Part shown: positions 34,836 through 43,752 of the stretch, piece after piece
How positions within the stretch are numbered: position 1 is the stretch's first letter
Layout: each line of letters begins with the position of its first letter
NCBI RefSeq assembly: GCF_001724135.1
Contig: NZ_MEDS01000025.1
Span: 372,001 to 436,000, forward strand
DNA: 64,000 nt
Direction: 5' to 3'
Source of the DNA: Comamonas sp. SCN 65-56
GTDB taxonomy: Bacteria; Pseudomonadota; Gammaproteobacteria; Burkholderiales; Burkholderiaceae_C
Notes under the pieces: generated by a model
The model's database searches: none
Seen by the model: only the letters and a program-made list of their open reading frames with translations
Told to the model about the DNA's origin: nothing
Made by a program: the position numbers and the translations under genes

Positions 34836-34877
34836 GTGGTGACCGTCGGTGCGCAAGCGCCGATGGCCACTTTTTTT
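34836..34877 (+). terminator. rho-independent terminator of kbp
   Basis: A stem GTGGTGACCGTCGGTGCG paired with CGCCGATGGCCAC (one wobble, one bulge) around CAAG is followed by seven T. It lies 16 bp after the kbp stop and 6 bp before the end of the convergent peptidase gene. Confidence 0.75.
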
Positions 34878-34883
34878 GCGCCG

Positions 34884-35603
34884 TCAATCCCACAGCGGCG
34901 CGGCGAGCTCACGCAGCTCGCGTCGCAGCGCGGCATGCTCCGGCACCACGGTGGCGACGATGGCCCAGAAGCGCGGGCTGTGGTTCATCTCGCGCAGGTG
35001 GGCGAGCTCATGCACCACCACGCTGTCGATCAGCGTCTCGCGGTAGTGCATCAGGCGCCAATTGAGCCGTATGGTGCCGCTGGCCGAGGCGCTGCCCCAG
35101 CGCGTGGCGGCGCTGGAGAGCACCAGCCGCTGCCAGCGCACCCCCAGCTGCGGCGCGAAGTGCGCCAGGCGCTCGGCGAAGTGGCGCCGCGCCTCGCGCT
35201 GGGCCCAGGCCTGCACGCTGGCGCGCAATGCGATGGGCGCACCACCGAACGCCGGCGGCAGATGCAGCGCTGCGCCTATGCGCAGCGGCGCGTGGCCGAT
35301 CCCATCTAGGCGCAGCGTGAGCGGCGCGCCCAGCCAGGGCAGCGTGCCGCCATCGCGCCAGGCGATGCGCGCGGCCTCTTGCTGACGGGCGCGCTGCGCG
35401 TGGCGGGCAAGGTGGCGCACGATCCAGTCGGATTTCTCCTGCAACGCGGATTCGATCGCGGCCAGCGTCACCCAGCCCGGAGCGCGCACGACGAGCCCGG
35501 CATCGCCGACGATGAACCCTATGCTGCGCCGGCGCGCGCGCTCGAGTCGATACGGCACGGCGGCGCCACCGAGCACCACCTGGCGCGCTGCGGTGCCCGC
35601 CAT
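34884..35603 (-). CDS. YgjP-type zinc metallopeptidase (M48 group)
   Basis: 239 aa from the ATG at 35603, which overlaps the plsC stop. The C-terminal HELAHLREMNHSPRFW carries the HExxH zinc motif plus the downstream ExNHxxxFW element typical of YgjP/UPF0363 proteins. The first half is the usual basic domain of the family. It is a soluble cytoplasmic protein with no well-defined substrate. The coupling to plsC is common in Burkholderiales. Confidence 0.88.
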   Translation of the reverse strand: MAGTAARQVVLGGAAVPYRLERARRRSIGFIVGDAGLVVRAPGWVTLAAIESALQEKSDWIVRHLARHAQRARQQEAARIAWRDGGTLPWLGAPLTLRLDGIGHAPLRIGAALHLPPAFGGAPIALRASVQAWAQREARRHFAERLAHFAPQLGVRWQRLVLSSAATRWGSASASGTIRLNWRLMHYRETLIDSVVVHELAHLREMNHSPRFWAIVATVVPEHAALRRELRELAAPLWD

Positions 35604-36373
35604 CAGGAAGCGGCGCCCGCGCCAGCGGCGGCATCCGCCGGGTAGGCGTCCGGGTCCAGGCGCTGCATCTCGGCCTCTATCCATGCCTGCACCTCGGCCA
35701 TGAGCTCGTCGGCCTTGCGCCCGGTGCTGGCGATCGGCGCGCCGATGGAGACATCGACCAGCCCCGGGCGCTTGATGAAGCCGCTCTTGGGCCAGACCCG
35801 CCCGGACGTGACCGCCACCGGAATCACGGGCGCGCCCGCGTCGATCGCCAGGCGCGCGCCGCTCACCATGTACTTGCCCGCCTGCCCGCGCGGCGTGCGC
35901 GTGCCCTCGGGGAACATCACCACCCAGATGCCCTGCCCCAGCAGTCGCCGGCCCTGCTTGATGACGCGCACGAAGGCGCGCGTAGGGTGGCCGCGGTCGA
36001 TGTGGATCATGTCCATGCAGGCCATGGACCACCCGAAGAAGGGAATGTGCAGCAGCTCGCGCTTGAACACGTAGGCCACGCGCCGCGGCAGGATGGCGGG
36101 CATCATGAAGGTCTCGTAGGCCGACTGGTGCTTGACGAGGATCACCGCGCCCTGCTTGGGGTCGGTCGGCAGATTCTCCAGCCCGGCCACACGGCGCTTG
36201 ATGCCCAGCAGCGGGTTGGCGCTGTTGGCGGCCAGCGCCAGCCAGGCACGCGCCGGCACATAGCTGCCGCTGGGACCGCCGCCGAACAAGCGCGCCAGCA
36301 GCACCGCGAGCGTGTAGGGTATGACCGTGACGATGAGCCACAGCATGTAGAGGATGGAGCGGATCAGGGGCAT
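35603..36373 (-). CDS. plsC: 1-acyl-sn-glycerol-3-phosphate acyltransferase PlsC
   Basis: 256 aa. An N-terminal membrane helix (LYMLWLIVTVIPYTLAVLLA) is followed by VKHQSAYETF, the His-x4-acidic active site with Glu in place of the usual Asp, then FPEGTRTPRGQAGKY, the second conserved motif. It makes phosphatidic acid at the inner membrane. The start lies just after a long repeat copy where many relatives have gmhB. Confidence 0.92.
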   Translation of the reverse strand: MPLIRSILYMLWLIVTVIPYTLAVLLARLFGGGPSGSYVPARAWLALAANSANPLLGIKRRVAGLENLPTDPKQGAVILVKHQSAYETFMMPAILPRRVAYVFKRELLHIPFFGWSMACMDMIHIDRGHPTRAFVRVIKQGRRLLGQGIWVVMFPEGTRTPRGQAGKYMVSGARLAIDAGAPVIPVAVTSGRVWPKSGFIKRPGLVDVSIGAPIASTGRKADELMAEVQAWIEAEMQRLDPDAYPADAAAGAGAAS

Positions 36374-36423
36374 GGGTCAACCAGTGGATGAAGAGGTGCT
36401 GCCGGCCCCCACCCCGTGAGTTG

Positions 36424-36601
36424 CTCCTTCCCCCTTTGGGGCTGAGGGCTGCGGCTCCATCTGCGCCTGCGCGCAGATGGACAGCCCGAAGAGCGGCGGC
36501 GTCTCGCCGCCAGCACCGAGGCAGGGATGGGGGCTGAGCCTGGGCACACTCTCTTTGCCGACGCTGGCCCCCACCCCACCCTGCCCCAGCGGGGGAGGGA
36601 G
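36424..36601. repeat. mosaic GC-rich palindromic repeat, copy 4 (long form)
   Basis: Nearly identical to copy 3 for its first 100 bases: CTCCTTCCCCCTTTGGGG, the CATCTGCGC/GCGCAGATG hairpin, then GGCGGCG/CGCCGCC. The linker and right arm differ, ending CAGCGGGGGAGGGAG. It fills the gap between plsC and glyS. Confidence 0.85.
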
Positions 36602-36623
36602 TCAAACCGGGGCAGCATGCGCC

Positions 36624-38786
36624 TCACGCCGCCAACCTCGAAAGATCGGCGACGCGGTTCATCGCGTCGTGCAGCGTTTGCAGCAGCCCCAGTCGGTTGG
36701 CGCGCAACTCGGCCTCTTCGGCGTTGACCATCACGTGCTCGAAGAAGGCATCAACCGGCGCGCGCAGCGCGGCCAGGGTTTGCAGGCTGGCGGTGTAGTC
36801 ACCGTGCCCGAACTGCGCATCAGCCTTGGGCGCGATGGTTTGCAGTGCGCTGTAGAGGTCTTTTTCCGCTGCCTCGCGCAGCAGCTCGGGCCTGACCTGC
36901 GAGCGCACCTCGCCCGCTTTTTTCAGGATGTTGGTCACGCGCTTGTTGGCCGCCGCCAGCGCGGGCGCTTCGGGCAATGCGGCAAAGGCGCGCACCGCCG
37001 CCAGGCGCGGCGCCACCTGCGCCAGCAGCGACGGGCGCAGCGCGAGCACCGCATCCACCTCTTGCGCGCTGTAACCCTGCTCGCGCAGGCTGCCCGCCAG
37101 GCGCTCGTAGATGAAGTCGGACAACACTGCAGAAATATCAGTGATATTGGCCTCGAACGCAGGCTGAGTATGCGCTAGAAGCTCTGACAACGATAGCGGC
37201 AAGTCCTTCTCGACCAGCATGCGGATCACGCCCAGCGCATGGCGGCGCAGCGCAAACGGGTCGCGATCGCCGGTGGGCGGGTTGCCGGTGCCAAACATCC
37301 CGACCAGCGTTTCAAGCTTGTCGGCCAGCGCCACCACCACGCCCACCGTCTCGCGCGGCAGGCTGTCGCCGGCAAAGCGCGGCTTGTAGTGGTCTTCGAT
37401 GGCGTGCGCGACTTCATCGGGCAGCCCGTCGTTGACCGCGTAGTACGCGCCCATGATGCCCTGCAGCTCGGGGAATTCACCCACCATGTCGGTCAGGAGA
37501 TCGGCCTTGGCCAGGTGCGCGGCGTTGTCCACGCACTCGAGCAGCCAGTCGCGCGCGATCTCGCCCTCGGGCGTTTGCAGCGTGTCGTTATTCGCGCTCA
37601 TCGCATCGAACAGTTGCGTGCCTATGGCCTTGGCAATCGCGCGCACGCGCTCGACGCGCTCGCCCTGGGTGCCGAGCTGGTTGTGATAGACCACCTTGGC
37701 CAGTTGCGGCACGCGCGAGAGCAGCGTTTTCTTGCGGTCCTGGTCGAAGAAGAATTGGGCATCCGCCAGGCGCGGGCGCACCACGCGCTCGTTGCCCTGA
37801 ATCACCGCACTCGCGTCCTCGGGGCTGATGTTGCTGACGATCAGAAAGCGGTGCGTGAGCTTGCCCTCGGCGTCCAGCAGCGGAAAGTACTTCTGGTTGG
37901 CCTTCATCGTGAGGATCAGGCACTCCTGCGGCACCGCGAGGAACTGCGCCTCGAACTGGCAGACCAGCACCTTGGGGCGCTCGACCAGCGCGGTCACTTC
38001 ATCGAGCAAAGCCGCATCGTCGATCGCGTGCACGCCGCCGCCCACGCTGGCGGCCGCTGCAGCCAGCTGGCGCTGCACCTCGGCGCGGCGCGCGGCAAAG
38101 CCCGGGATCACCGCGCCCTCGCTGCGCAACTGCTCGGCGTAGCTGTCGGCGTCGCGCAAATCGATAGGATCGACGCGCGCCTCGAAGCGGTGGCCGTGCG
38201 TCGCGCGCCCCGCCATCAGGCCCAGCGCCGAGACGCCCTCCACCACGTCGGCACCATGCAGCACGACGAGGCCGTGCGCCGGGCGCACGAAGTGCACGCT
38301 GCTCCAGCCATCCTGCAGCTGGTAGCGCATCACCTTGGGGATGGGGAGCCTGGCAATGGCGTCATCGAGCGCTTTTTGCACCCCCTGCGCAAGCGTCGCG
38401 CCGCGCACCATGCTGTGCAGATGCAGCACCTCGGCCTTGCCGTCGTGCACGCGCTCCAGCGTGGCGATGGCGGATGCGTCGGCCCCCAGCGCCGCCAGCT
38501 TCTTGAGCAGCGCGGGCGTCGCCTGCCCGTCGGCCGTCAGGCCCACCGCCACCGGCATGAGTTTGTGCGAGACGGCCTGATCCTCGGCCTGCACGCGCAC
38601 CTGGCTCACGTGCACGGCCAGGCGCCGCGGACTGGCGTAGGCCACGTGCTGTGACGCGGGCTCGGTCAGGCCCTGCGCCACCAACTGCCCAAAGAGCACA
38701 TCGGCAAAGGCCTCGCCCAGATGGCGCAGCGCCTTGGGCGGCAGTTCCTCGACGAAGAGTTCAACAAGCAAAGAGGCGGTATTCAT
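36624..38786 (-). CDS. glyS: glycyl-tRNA synthetase beta subunit GlyS
   Basis: 720 aa, close to the usual 690-700 for the bacterial alpha2beta2 type. The N-terminus LLVELFVEELPPKALRHLGEAFADVL, the QAVSHKLMP region and the C-terminal HHD-like and anticodon-binding domain are all in place. It charges tRNA-Gly together with GlyQ, encoded 125 bp upstream. It is essential, intact and housekeeping. Confidence 0.97.
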   Translation of the reverse strand: MNTASLLVELFVEELPPKALRHLGEAFADVLFGQLVAQGLTEPASQHVAYASPRRLAVHVSQVRVQAEDQAVSHKLMPVAVGLTADGQATPALLKKLAALGADASAIATLERVHDGKAEVLHLHSMVRGATLAQGVQKALDDAIARLPIPKVMRYQLQDGWSSVHFVRPAHGLVVLHGADVVEGVSALGLMAGRATHGHRFEARVDPIDLRDADSYAEQLRSEGAVIPGFAARRAEVQRQLAAAAASVGGGVHAIDDAALLDEVTALVERPKVLVCQFEAQFLAVPQECLILTMKANQKYFPLLDAEGKLTHRFLIVSNISPEDASAVIQGNERVVRPRLADAQFFFDQDRKKTLLSRVPQLAKVVYHNQLGTQGERVERVRAIAKAIGTQLFDAMSANNDTLQTPEGEIARDWLLECVDNAAHLAKADLLTDMVGEFPELQGIMGAYYAVNDGLPDEVAHAIEDHYKPRFAGDSLPRETVGVVVALADKLETLVGMFGTGNPPTGDRDPFALRRHALGVIRMLVEKDLPLSLSELLAHTQPAFEANITDISAVLSDFIYERLAGSLREQGYSAQEVDAVLALRPSLLAQVAPRLAAVRAFAALPEAPALAAANKRVTNILKKAGEVRSQVRPELLREAAEKDLYSALQTIAPKADAQFGHGDYTASLQTLAALRAPVDAFFEHVMVNAEEAELRANRLGLLQTLHDAMNRVADLSRLAA

Positions 38787-38806
38787 GGTTCTTGCTTCGG
38801 TATGTG

Positions 38807-38903
38807 ACTCCTTCCCCCTCTGGGGGAAGGTGGGGATGGGGGCTGCGTGCCTGTGCGAGCGCCGCTGGCCTCCACCCCTGCCCTCCCCCAGAGGGGGAGG
38901 GAG
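38807..38903. repeat. mosaic GC-rich palindromic repeat, copy 5 (short form)
   Basis: CTCCTTCCCCCTCTGGGGGAAGG, then GTGGGGATGGGGGC, a 25-base linker, then CCTCCACCCC and CCTCCCCCAGAGGGGGAGGGAG. It fills the glyQ-glyS intergenic gap. Confidence 0.8.
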
Positions 38904-38911
38904 AAAAAAGA

Positions 38912-39850
38912 TCAGGCGGCCTGCTTCTGGCGCTTCTCGCTCGCCTTGGCCAGCTCCGCCAGCACCTCATCGGCATGCGCCTTCGCAGCCATGGGGAAGC
39001 CCAGGCGCGCGCGGCTGTCCAGATAACTCTTGGCCACGGCGCGCGCCAGGTTGCGAATGCGCGCGATGTAGGCCGCGCGCTCGGTCACGGAAATCGCGCC
39101 GCGCGCATCGAGCAGGTTGAAGGTGTGCGCGGCCTTGAGCACCTGCTCGTAGGCGGGCAGCGCGAGCTGCACCTGCACCAGGTGCTGCGCCTGCTGCTCG
39201 TACGCGTCAAAGGCGGTGAACAGGAACGCGGCGTCGGACTGCTCGAAGTTGTAGGTGGACTGCTCCACCTCGTTCTGATGGTAAACATCGCCGTAGGTGA
39301 GGCCCGGCGTCCAGACCAGGTCATAGACGTTGTCCACGCCCTGCAGGTACATCGCCAGGCGCTCCAGCCCGTAGGTGATCTCGCCCGTCGCGGGTCGGCA
39401 CTCGATGCCGCCGACCTGCTGGAAATAGGTGAACTGCGTCACCTCCATGCCGTTGAGCCAGACCTCCCAGCCCAGCCCCCAGGCGCCGAGCGTGGGGTTT
39501 TCCCAGTCGTCCTCGACGAAGCGGATGTCGTTCTTTTGCAAATCGAACCCCAGCGCCTTCAGGCTGCCCAGGTACAGATCGAGGATATTGGCCGGGGCGG
39601 GCTTCAAGACCACCTGGTATTGGTAGTAGTGTTGCAGGCGGTTGGGGTTGTCGCCATAGCGCCCGTCCTTGGGGCGGCGGCTGGGCTGGACGTATGCGGC
39701 CTTCCAGGGTTCGGGACCGAGCGCTCTCAAAAAAGTAGCTGTGTGCGAGGTACCCGCGCCGACCTCCATGTCATAGGGCTGCAAAAGCGCGCAACCTTGC
39801 GCGGCCCAGTAGGTCTGGAGCTTGAGGATGATGTCTTGGAAGGTCTGCAT
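38912..39850 (-). CDS. glyQ: glycyl-tRNA synthetase alpha subunit GlyQ
   Basis: 312 aa from the ATG at 39850 ([16 protein letters not shown]), the conserved start of Gly[18 protein letters not shown] and [18 protein letters not shown] form the class II catalytic domain, and QHYYQYQV follows. Works with GlyS; the two genes are separated only by repeat copy 5. Confidence 0.97.
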   Translation of the reverse strand: MQTFQDIILKLQTYWAAQGCALLQPYDMEVGAGTSHTATFLRALGPEPWKAAYVQPSRRPKDGRYGDNPNRLQHYYQYQVVLKPAPANILDLYLGSLKALGFDLQKNDIRFVEDDWENPTLGAWGLGWEVWLNGMEVTQFTYFQQVGGIECRPATGEITYGLERLAMYLQGVDNVYDLVWTPGLTYGDVYHQNEVEQSTYNFEQSDAAFLFTAFDAYEQQAQHLVQVQLALPAYEQVLKAAHTFNLLDARGAISVTERAAYIARIRNLARAVAKSYLDSRARLGFPMAAKAHADEVLAELAKASEKRQKQAA

Positions 39851-39915
39851 GGCGGTGGGTGGGCGCGGCGGGCGCACGCGGAAAGAGGGATTTTAGGCGG
39901 TGGGGTAGTTTCTTT

Positions 39916-40024
39916 CTCCCTCCCCCTTTGGGGCTGAAGGCTGCGGCTCCGATTCCGCCTGCGCGGAATTGGACAGCCTGAGGGGCGGCGGCGTTTCGCC
40001 ACCAGCACCGGGGCAGGGGTGGAG
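39916..40024. repeat. mosaic repeat, copy 6 (left half)
   Basis: CTCCCTCCCCCTTTGGGG, the ATTCCGC/GCGGAAT hairpin and the GGCGGCG/CGCCACC block match the left half of the long form. It ends in GGGGCAGGGGTGG. The matching right arm is found only at 42,306-42,350, beyond the regulator-nitrilase pair. Confidence 0.8.
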
Positions 40025-40102
40025 GCCGGCGGTGATGAAAATTTCAAAGTCGTTTGTCTTGCTGATGTTGCCGGCCGGGACATGCGCCCGGCGGCGCACC
40101 GC

Positions 40103-41030
40103 TCACCCCGGCTGCAATGGCAAGGCGCGGGCGCGCATGTCCCGTGGCGAGCAGCCAAAGCGATTCTTGAACGCACGGCTGAAATGCGCCGCATCGTTGA
40201 AGCCCCAGGCAAATGCGATTTCGCTGACACTGCGCGCGCTGGCGCGCGGATCGCACAGCTCGCGCTGGATCGCATCCAGCCGCTGCCCCCAGATCCAGTT
40301 GGACAGCGAACACGGTTAATCGGCAAACACACGGTGCAGGGTGCTGGTCGACAATCGCAAATCGGCTGCGATCCGCGCCACGCCCAACAAGGGATCGCGC
40401 AGGTGCTCGCGCACGTACCGCTTGATTTGCTCGCGGTGCAGTGCCATGAGACGCGCCTCGGGCAGCGGCGTGGCGCAACCCAGCGTGCTCAGGCCCGCCA
40501 ACAGGATGTGGTTGACGCCGTCGGCAACGGCAGAGGCGGAGGCAGGCTCCAGGGTATCGATCTCCGCGCCCAGCGTGCGGATCATGTTGATCATGATCTG
40601 TCCGGCGCCACGCGCGCCGGATACGCGACGCGCCGCCGGGCAGCACCAGCACGTACTGCTGAAAAGCTTGCTCGAAGATCAGCTCATAGGGCCGCGTGGT
40701 GTCGTACAGCGCAAAGTCGCCCGGGTGCAACACGGCGCAGCGCCCGTCTTGAACCACGGCGCCAATGCCCTGCGTTTGAACGCTGACCAGAAAACGGTCT
40801 TCGGTGGCGGCGGCAATCCGTGCCGGGGTGCGTCGCACGCGCTGCGCGCTGGCGGTGACACGCGTGAGCTCCAGCGTGGCCAAGCGGTTGACGCAGATTT
40901 CGCCTTCGATGGATGGCTCGCCAACCGGGGTCTCGCAATCGAGCTGGACATAGGTGCTGCACACCGCGTCCGCCCAGTAGGCCAGGCGGTCGCGTGGCGC
41001 AACCGATGCGGTGCTCAGGCGCTGTGACAT
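40103..41030 (-). pseudogene. AraC-family transcriptional regulator (NitR-like), frameshifted and nonsense
   Basis: From the ATG at 41030 the N-terminal AraC-binding-like domain reads normally to about 40,650 (FALYDTTRPYELIF, then QQYVLVLPGG). The frame then shifts, and the C-terminal half continues in another frame (MINMIRTLGAEIDTLEP) up to a TAA at 40316. Beyond it SLSNWIWGQRLDAIQREL and the SEIAFAWGFNDAAHFSRAFK helix-turn-helix are intact to 40103. GAA to TAA would explain the stop. It lies divergent from the nitrilase gene and probably once controlled it. It is now inactive unless these are sequencing errors. Confidence 0.85.
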
Positions 41031-41172
41031 GACCGGACACTACATCAGCCGAGCGCCTGGCACAAGAGACGCGAGCGCCTGGGTCAAGATTCGTGCGACG
41101 CGCAGACAAGCGCGAGGGGCACGGCCTGTCTACGATGGACTTCCCCATTCCAATGACCATCAGGAGACCCAC

Positions 41173-42232
41173 ATGCCCATTGATCACCCCAAGTTCCGCG
41201 CCGCCGCCGTGCAAGCCGCACCGGCGTTTCTCGATCTGGATGCCGACGTCGACAAGGCGATCCACCTGATCCAGCAGGCGGCCCAAAATGGTGCCAAGCT
41301 GATCGCCTTCCCCGAAACCTGGCTGCCAGGCTACCCCTGGTTCATCTGGCTGGACTCGCCCGCCTGGGGCATGCAGTTCGTGCAGCGCTACCACGACAAC
41401 TCGCTGGTCTACGGCACGCCCCAGGCCGATCGCCTTGCACAAGCCGCCAAGCAAAACAAAATCATGGTTGTCATGGGTCAACAGCGAGCGTCAAGCTGGC
41501 AGCCTTTACATCGCGCAGTGGATCATCGACGAGAACGGCGAGACCGTCGCGCAGCGGCGCAAGCTCAAGCCCACGCACGTCGAGCGCACCGTGTTTGGCG
41601 AAGGGGACGGCAGCGATCTGAGCGTGTGGGAGACCTCGCTGGGGCGCATCGGCGCGCTGTGCTGCTGGGAGCACTTGTAGCCGCTGTCCAAGTACGCGAT
41701 GTACGCGCAAAACGAACAGGTGCACATCGCTTCCTGGCCCAGCTTCTCGGTGTACCGCGGCGCGGCCAATGCGCTGGGCATCGAAGTGAATAACGCGGCC
41801 AGCCAGATCTATGCCGTCGAGGGTCAGTGCTTTGTCGTCGCACCGTGCGCCACTGTGTCGCAAGACATGCTGGATACGCTTTGCGGTGACGACGCCACCA
41901 AACGCCAATTGCTGCTGGCTGGGGGTGGTGCCGCTCGCATCTACGCGCCTGACGGGCAGTTGATGCACGCCCCGCTGCCCGAGACCGAGGAAGGGCTGGT
42001 GTATGCCGACATCGACCTCGGCATGATCTCGCTGGCCAAGGCAGCGGCCGACCCGGCAGGGCACTACTCACGCCCAGACGTCACGCGCCTGCTGCTCAAC
42101 AAGACGCCCGGCGACCGGGTGATGCTGCGCACGTCGAAGTCGATCGGTGACCTCGAAACTGGCGACGACCAGAGTGTCGTTGCGCAGCGCTCAGACCTGA
42201 CCGAAGCGACGCCCCAACGCCGCGCGGCCTGA
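41173..42232 (+). pseudogene. nitrilase, frameshifted and with an in-frame TAG
   Basis: From the ATG at 41173 (AGGAG 8 bases before) the N-terminus FRAAAVQAAPAFLDLDADVDK and [12 protein letters not shown] fit nitrilases, with the catalytic Glu in FPE. The frame breaks near 41,480 after VVMG. It resumes as [13 protein letters not shown], then [17 protein letters not shown] with the catalytic Lys and CWEH with the catalytic Cys. A TAG follows at 41678 where close relatives have Gln (CAG). The rest (PLSKYAMY, to the C-terminus at 42232) is intact. It would convert an organic nitrile to an acid if functional. Confidence 0.88.
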
Positions 42233-42305
42233 ACCAAAGCCTGGCAGGCTGCCGGGGCGAGACCCGGCCAGCAGCGCGTGCAGGTCAAGCGGTTTTGAAA
42301 TTTTC

Positions 42306-42350
42306 AGCGCCGCTGGCCCCCACCCCCCCTCCCCCAGAGGGGGAGGGGGA
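42306..42350. repeat. mosaic repeat, copy 6 (right half)
   Basis: GCGCCGCTGGCCCCC, then ACCCCCCCTCCCCCAGAGGGGGAGGGGG, is the right arm seen in the other copies. It is preceded by a 13-bp sequence (42294-42306) that is the reverse complement of 40036-40048 next to the left half. Confidence 0.75.
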
Positions 42351-42377
42351 AAAAGGCCCGTCGCGCAGAGGCCGAAG

Positions 42378-43733
42378 TCAAATGTGCAGCGCGTGCCCCA
42401 GCGCGCGCAGCGCCGCTTCTTGCACCGCCTCGCCCAGCGTCGGGTGCGCGTGGATCGTGCCCGCCACGTCTTCCAGCCGCGCGCCCATCTCGATCGACTG
42501 GCCAAAGGCTGCGGACAGCTCGGAGACGCTGCTTCCGACCGCGTGCCAGCCGATGATGACATGGTCGCTCTTCCTCGCGAGCACGCGCACGAAGCCGCCC
42601 TCGGCGCCCAGCGTCATTGCGCGGCCGTTGGCGGCGAAGGGGAAGCTCGCCTCGATGGTCTCGATGCCCGCCGCCTTGGCCTCGGCCGTCGTCAGGCCGC
42701 AGACCACGACCTCCGGGTCGGTGAAGCACACGGCCGGGATCGCCATCGGTTCGAAGCGCCGCGGCTTGCCCGCGACCTGCTCGGCCACGCACTCGCCCTG
42801 CGCCATCGCGCGATGCGCGAGCACCGGCTCGCCGGTGACGTCACCAATGGCCCAGACATTGCGCATGGATGTGGCGCAGTGCGCGTCGATCGCGATCGCG
42901 CGGCCGTTCATCGTGAGTTGCAGGCCCTCGATGCCAAAGCCGGTGGCGCGCGGCCTGCGGCCCACGGCGACGAGCACCTTGTCGGCGGGCAGCGCGAACT
43001 CGTCGGCGCGGGCGTTCCTCACGTGCACGCCGCTCTTGGCGTCCCAGCCCGCGACGCTGCAACCCAGGTGCAGCACCACGCCCGCCTTCTTGAGCGCGTC
43101 AAGCACCGGCTTGGTCAAGGCCTCGTCATAGCGCGGCAGGATGTCGCTGGCGGCCTCGACCACGGTGACTTCGGTGCCCAGCTTGCGATAGGCGAAGGTG
43201 AGCTCCAGGCCGATGTAGCCCGCGCCCACCACCACCAGGCGCTTGGGCAGCTCCGTCGGCGAAAGTGCGTCGGTCGAAGACCAGATGGCGCCGCCCGCAT
43301 CACCGCTGAAGGGCATGTTGGGCAGCGCAACGGGCTCCGAGCCGGTCGCGATGAGCAGATGCTCGCAGCGCACGCGTACCGTTTCGCCACCCACCTGCAC
43401 GACGGCGGTCTTGCCATCCTCGACCGTGGCCCAGCCATTCAGAACCTGCACGCCCGCCTTGCGCAAGAGCGCATGCGCCAGATCAAGCGTCGGCTCCTTC
43501 ACGTGGATGCCCATGGGCGAAGTGCCCGCCGCCTGCGCGCGCGCCTGCTCGAAGTCGTGCGCGGCGTGGATCAGCGCCTTCGATGGAATGCAGCCGATGT
43601 TCAGGCAGGTGCCGCCCAGGCTCGCGCCTTCGGCGAGCACCGTGGGCACGCCCAGTTGCCCGGCACGGATCGCCGCGACGTAGCCGCCGGGGCCACCGCC
43701 GATGACCAGCAGCTTGGTTGTGATTTCCTTCAT
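42378..43733 (-). CDS. lpdV: dihydrolipoyl dehydrogenase (E3) of the branched-chain 2-oxoacid complex
   Basis: 451 aa from the ATG at 43733. FAD-binding GGGPGGY lies at residues 12-18, and the redox disulfide [13 protein letters not shown] has Cys43 and Cys48. The NAD site is [13 protein letters not shown], and the C-terminal [14 protein letters not shown] carries the catalytic His-Glu. It reoxidises the lipoyl domain of E2. It is intact although E2 and E1-alpha of the same operon are broken; it could also serve another complex. Confidence 0.92.
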   Translation of the reverse strand: MKEITTKLLVIGGGPGGYVAAIRAGQLGVPTVLAEGASLGGTCLNIGCIPSKALIHAAHDFEQARAQAAGTSPMGIHVKEPTLDLAHALLRKAGVQVLNGWATVEDGKTAVVQVGGETVRVRCEHLLIATGSEPVALPNMPFSGDAGGAIWSSTDALSPTELPKRLVVVGAGYIGLELTFAYRKLGTEVTVVEAASDILPRYDEALTKPVLDALKKAGVVLHLGCSVAGWDAKSGVHVRNARADEFALPADKVLVAVGRRPRATGFGIEGLQLTMNGRAIAIDAHCATSMRNVWAIGDVTGEPVLAHRAMAQGECVAEQVAGKPRRFEPMAIPAVCFTDPEVVVCGLTTAEAKAAGIETIEASFPFAANGRAMTLGAEGGFVRVLARKSDHVIIGWHAVGSSVSELSAAFGQSIEMGARLEDVAGTIHAHPTLGEAVQEAALRALGHALHI

Positions 43734-43752
43734 GTTCTCTTGCCTCCCGCGA

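Noticed and set aside
41678-41680. Readthrough or recoding of the nitrilase TAG
   Set aside because: There is no recoding signal visible, and the gene also has a frameshift, so decay is the simpler explanation.
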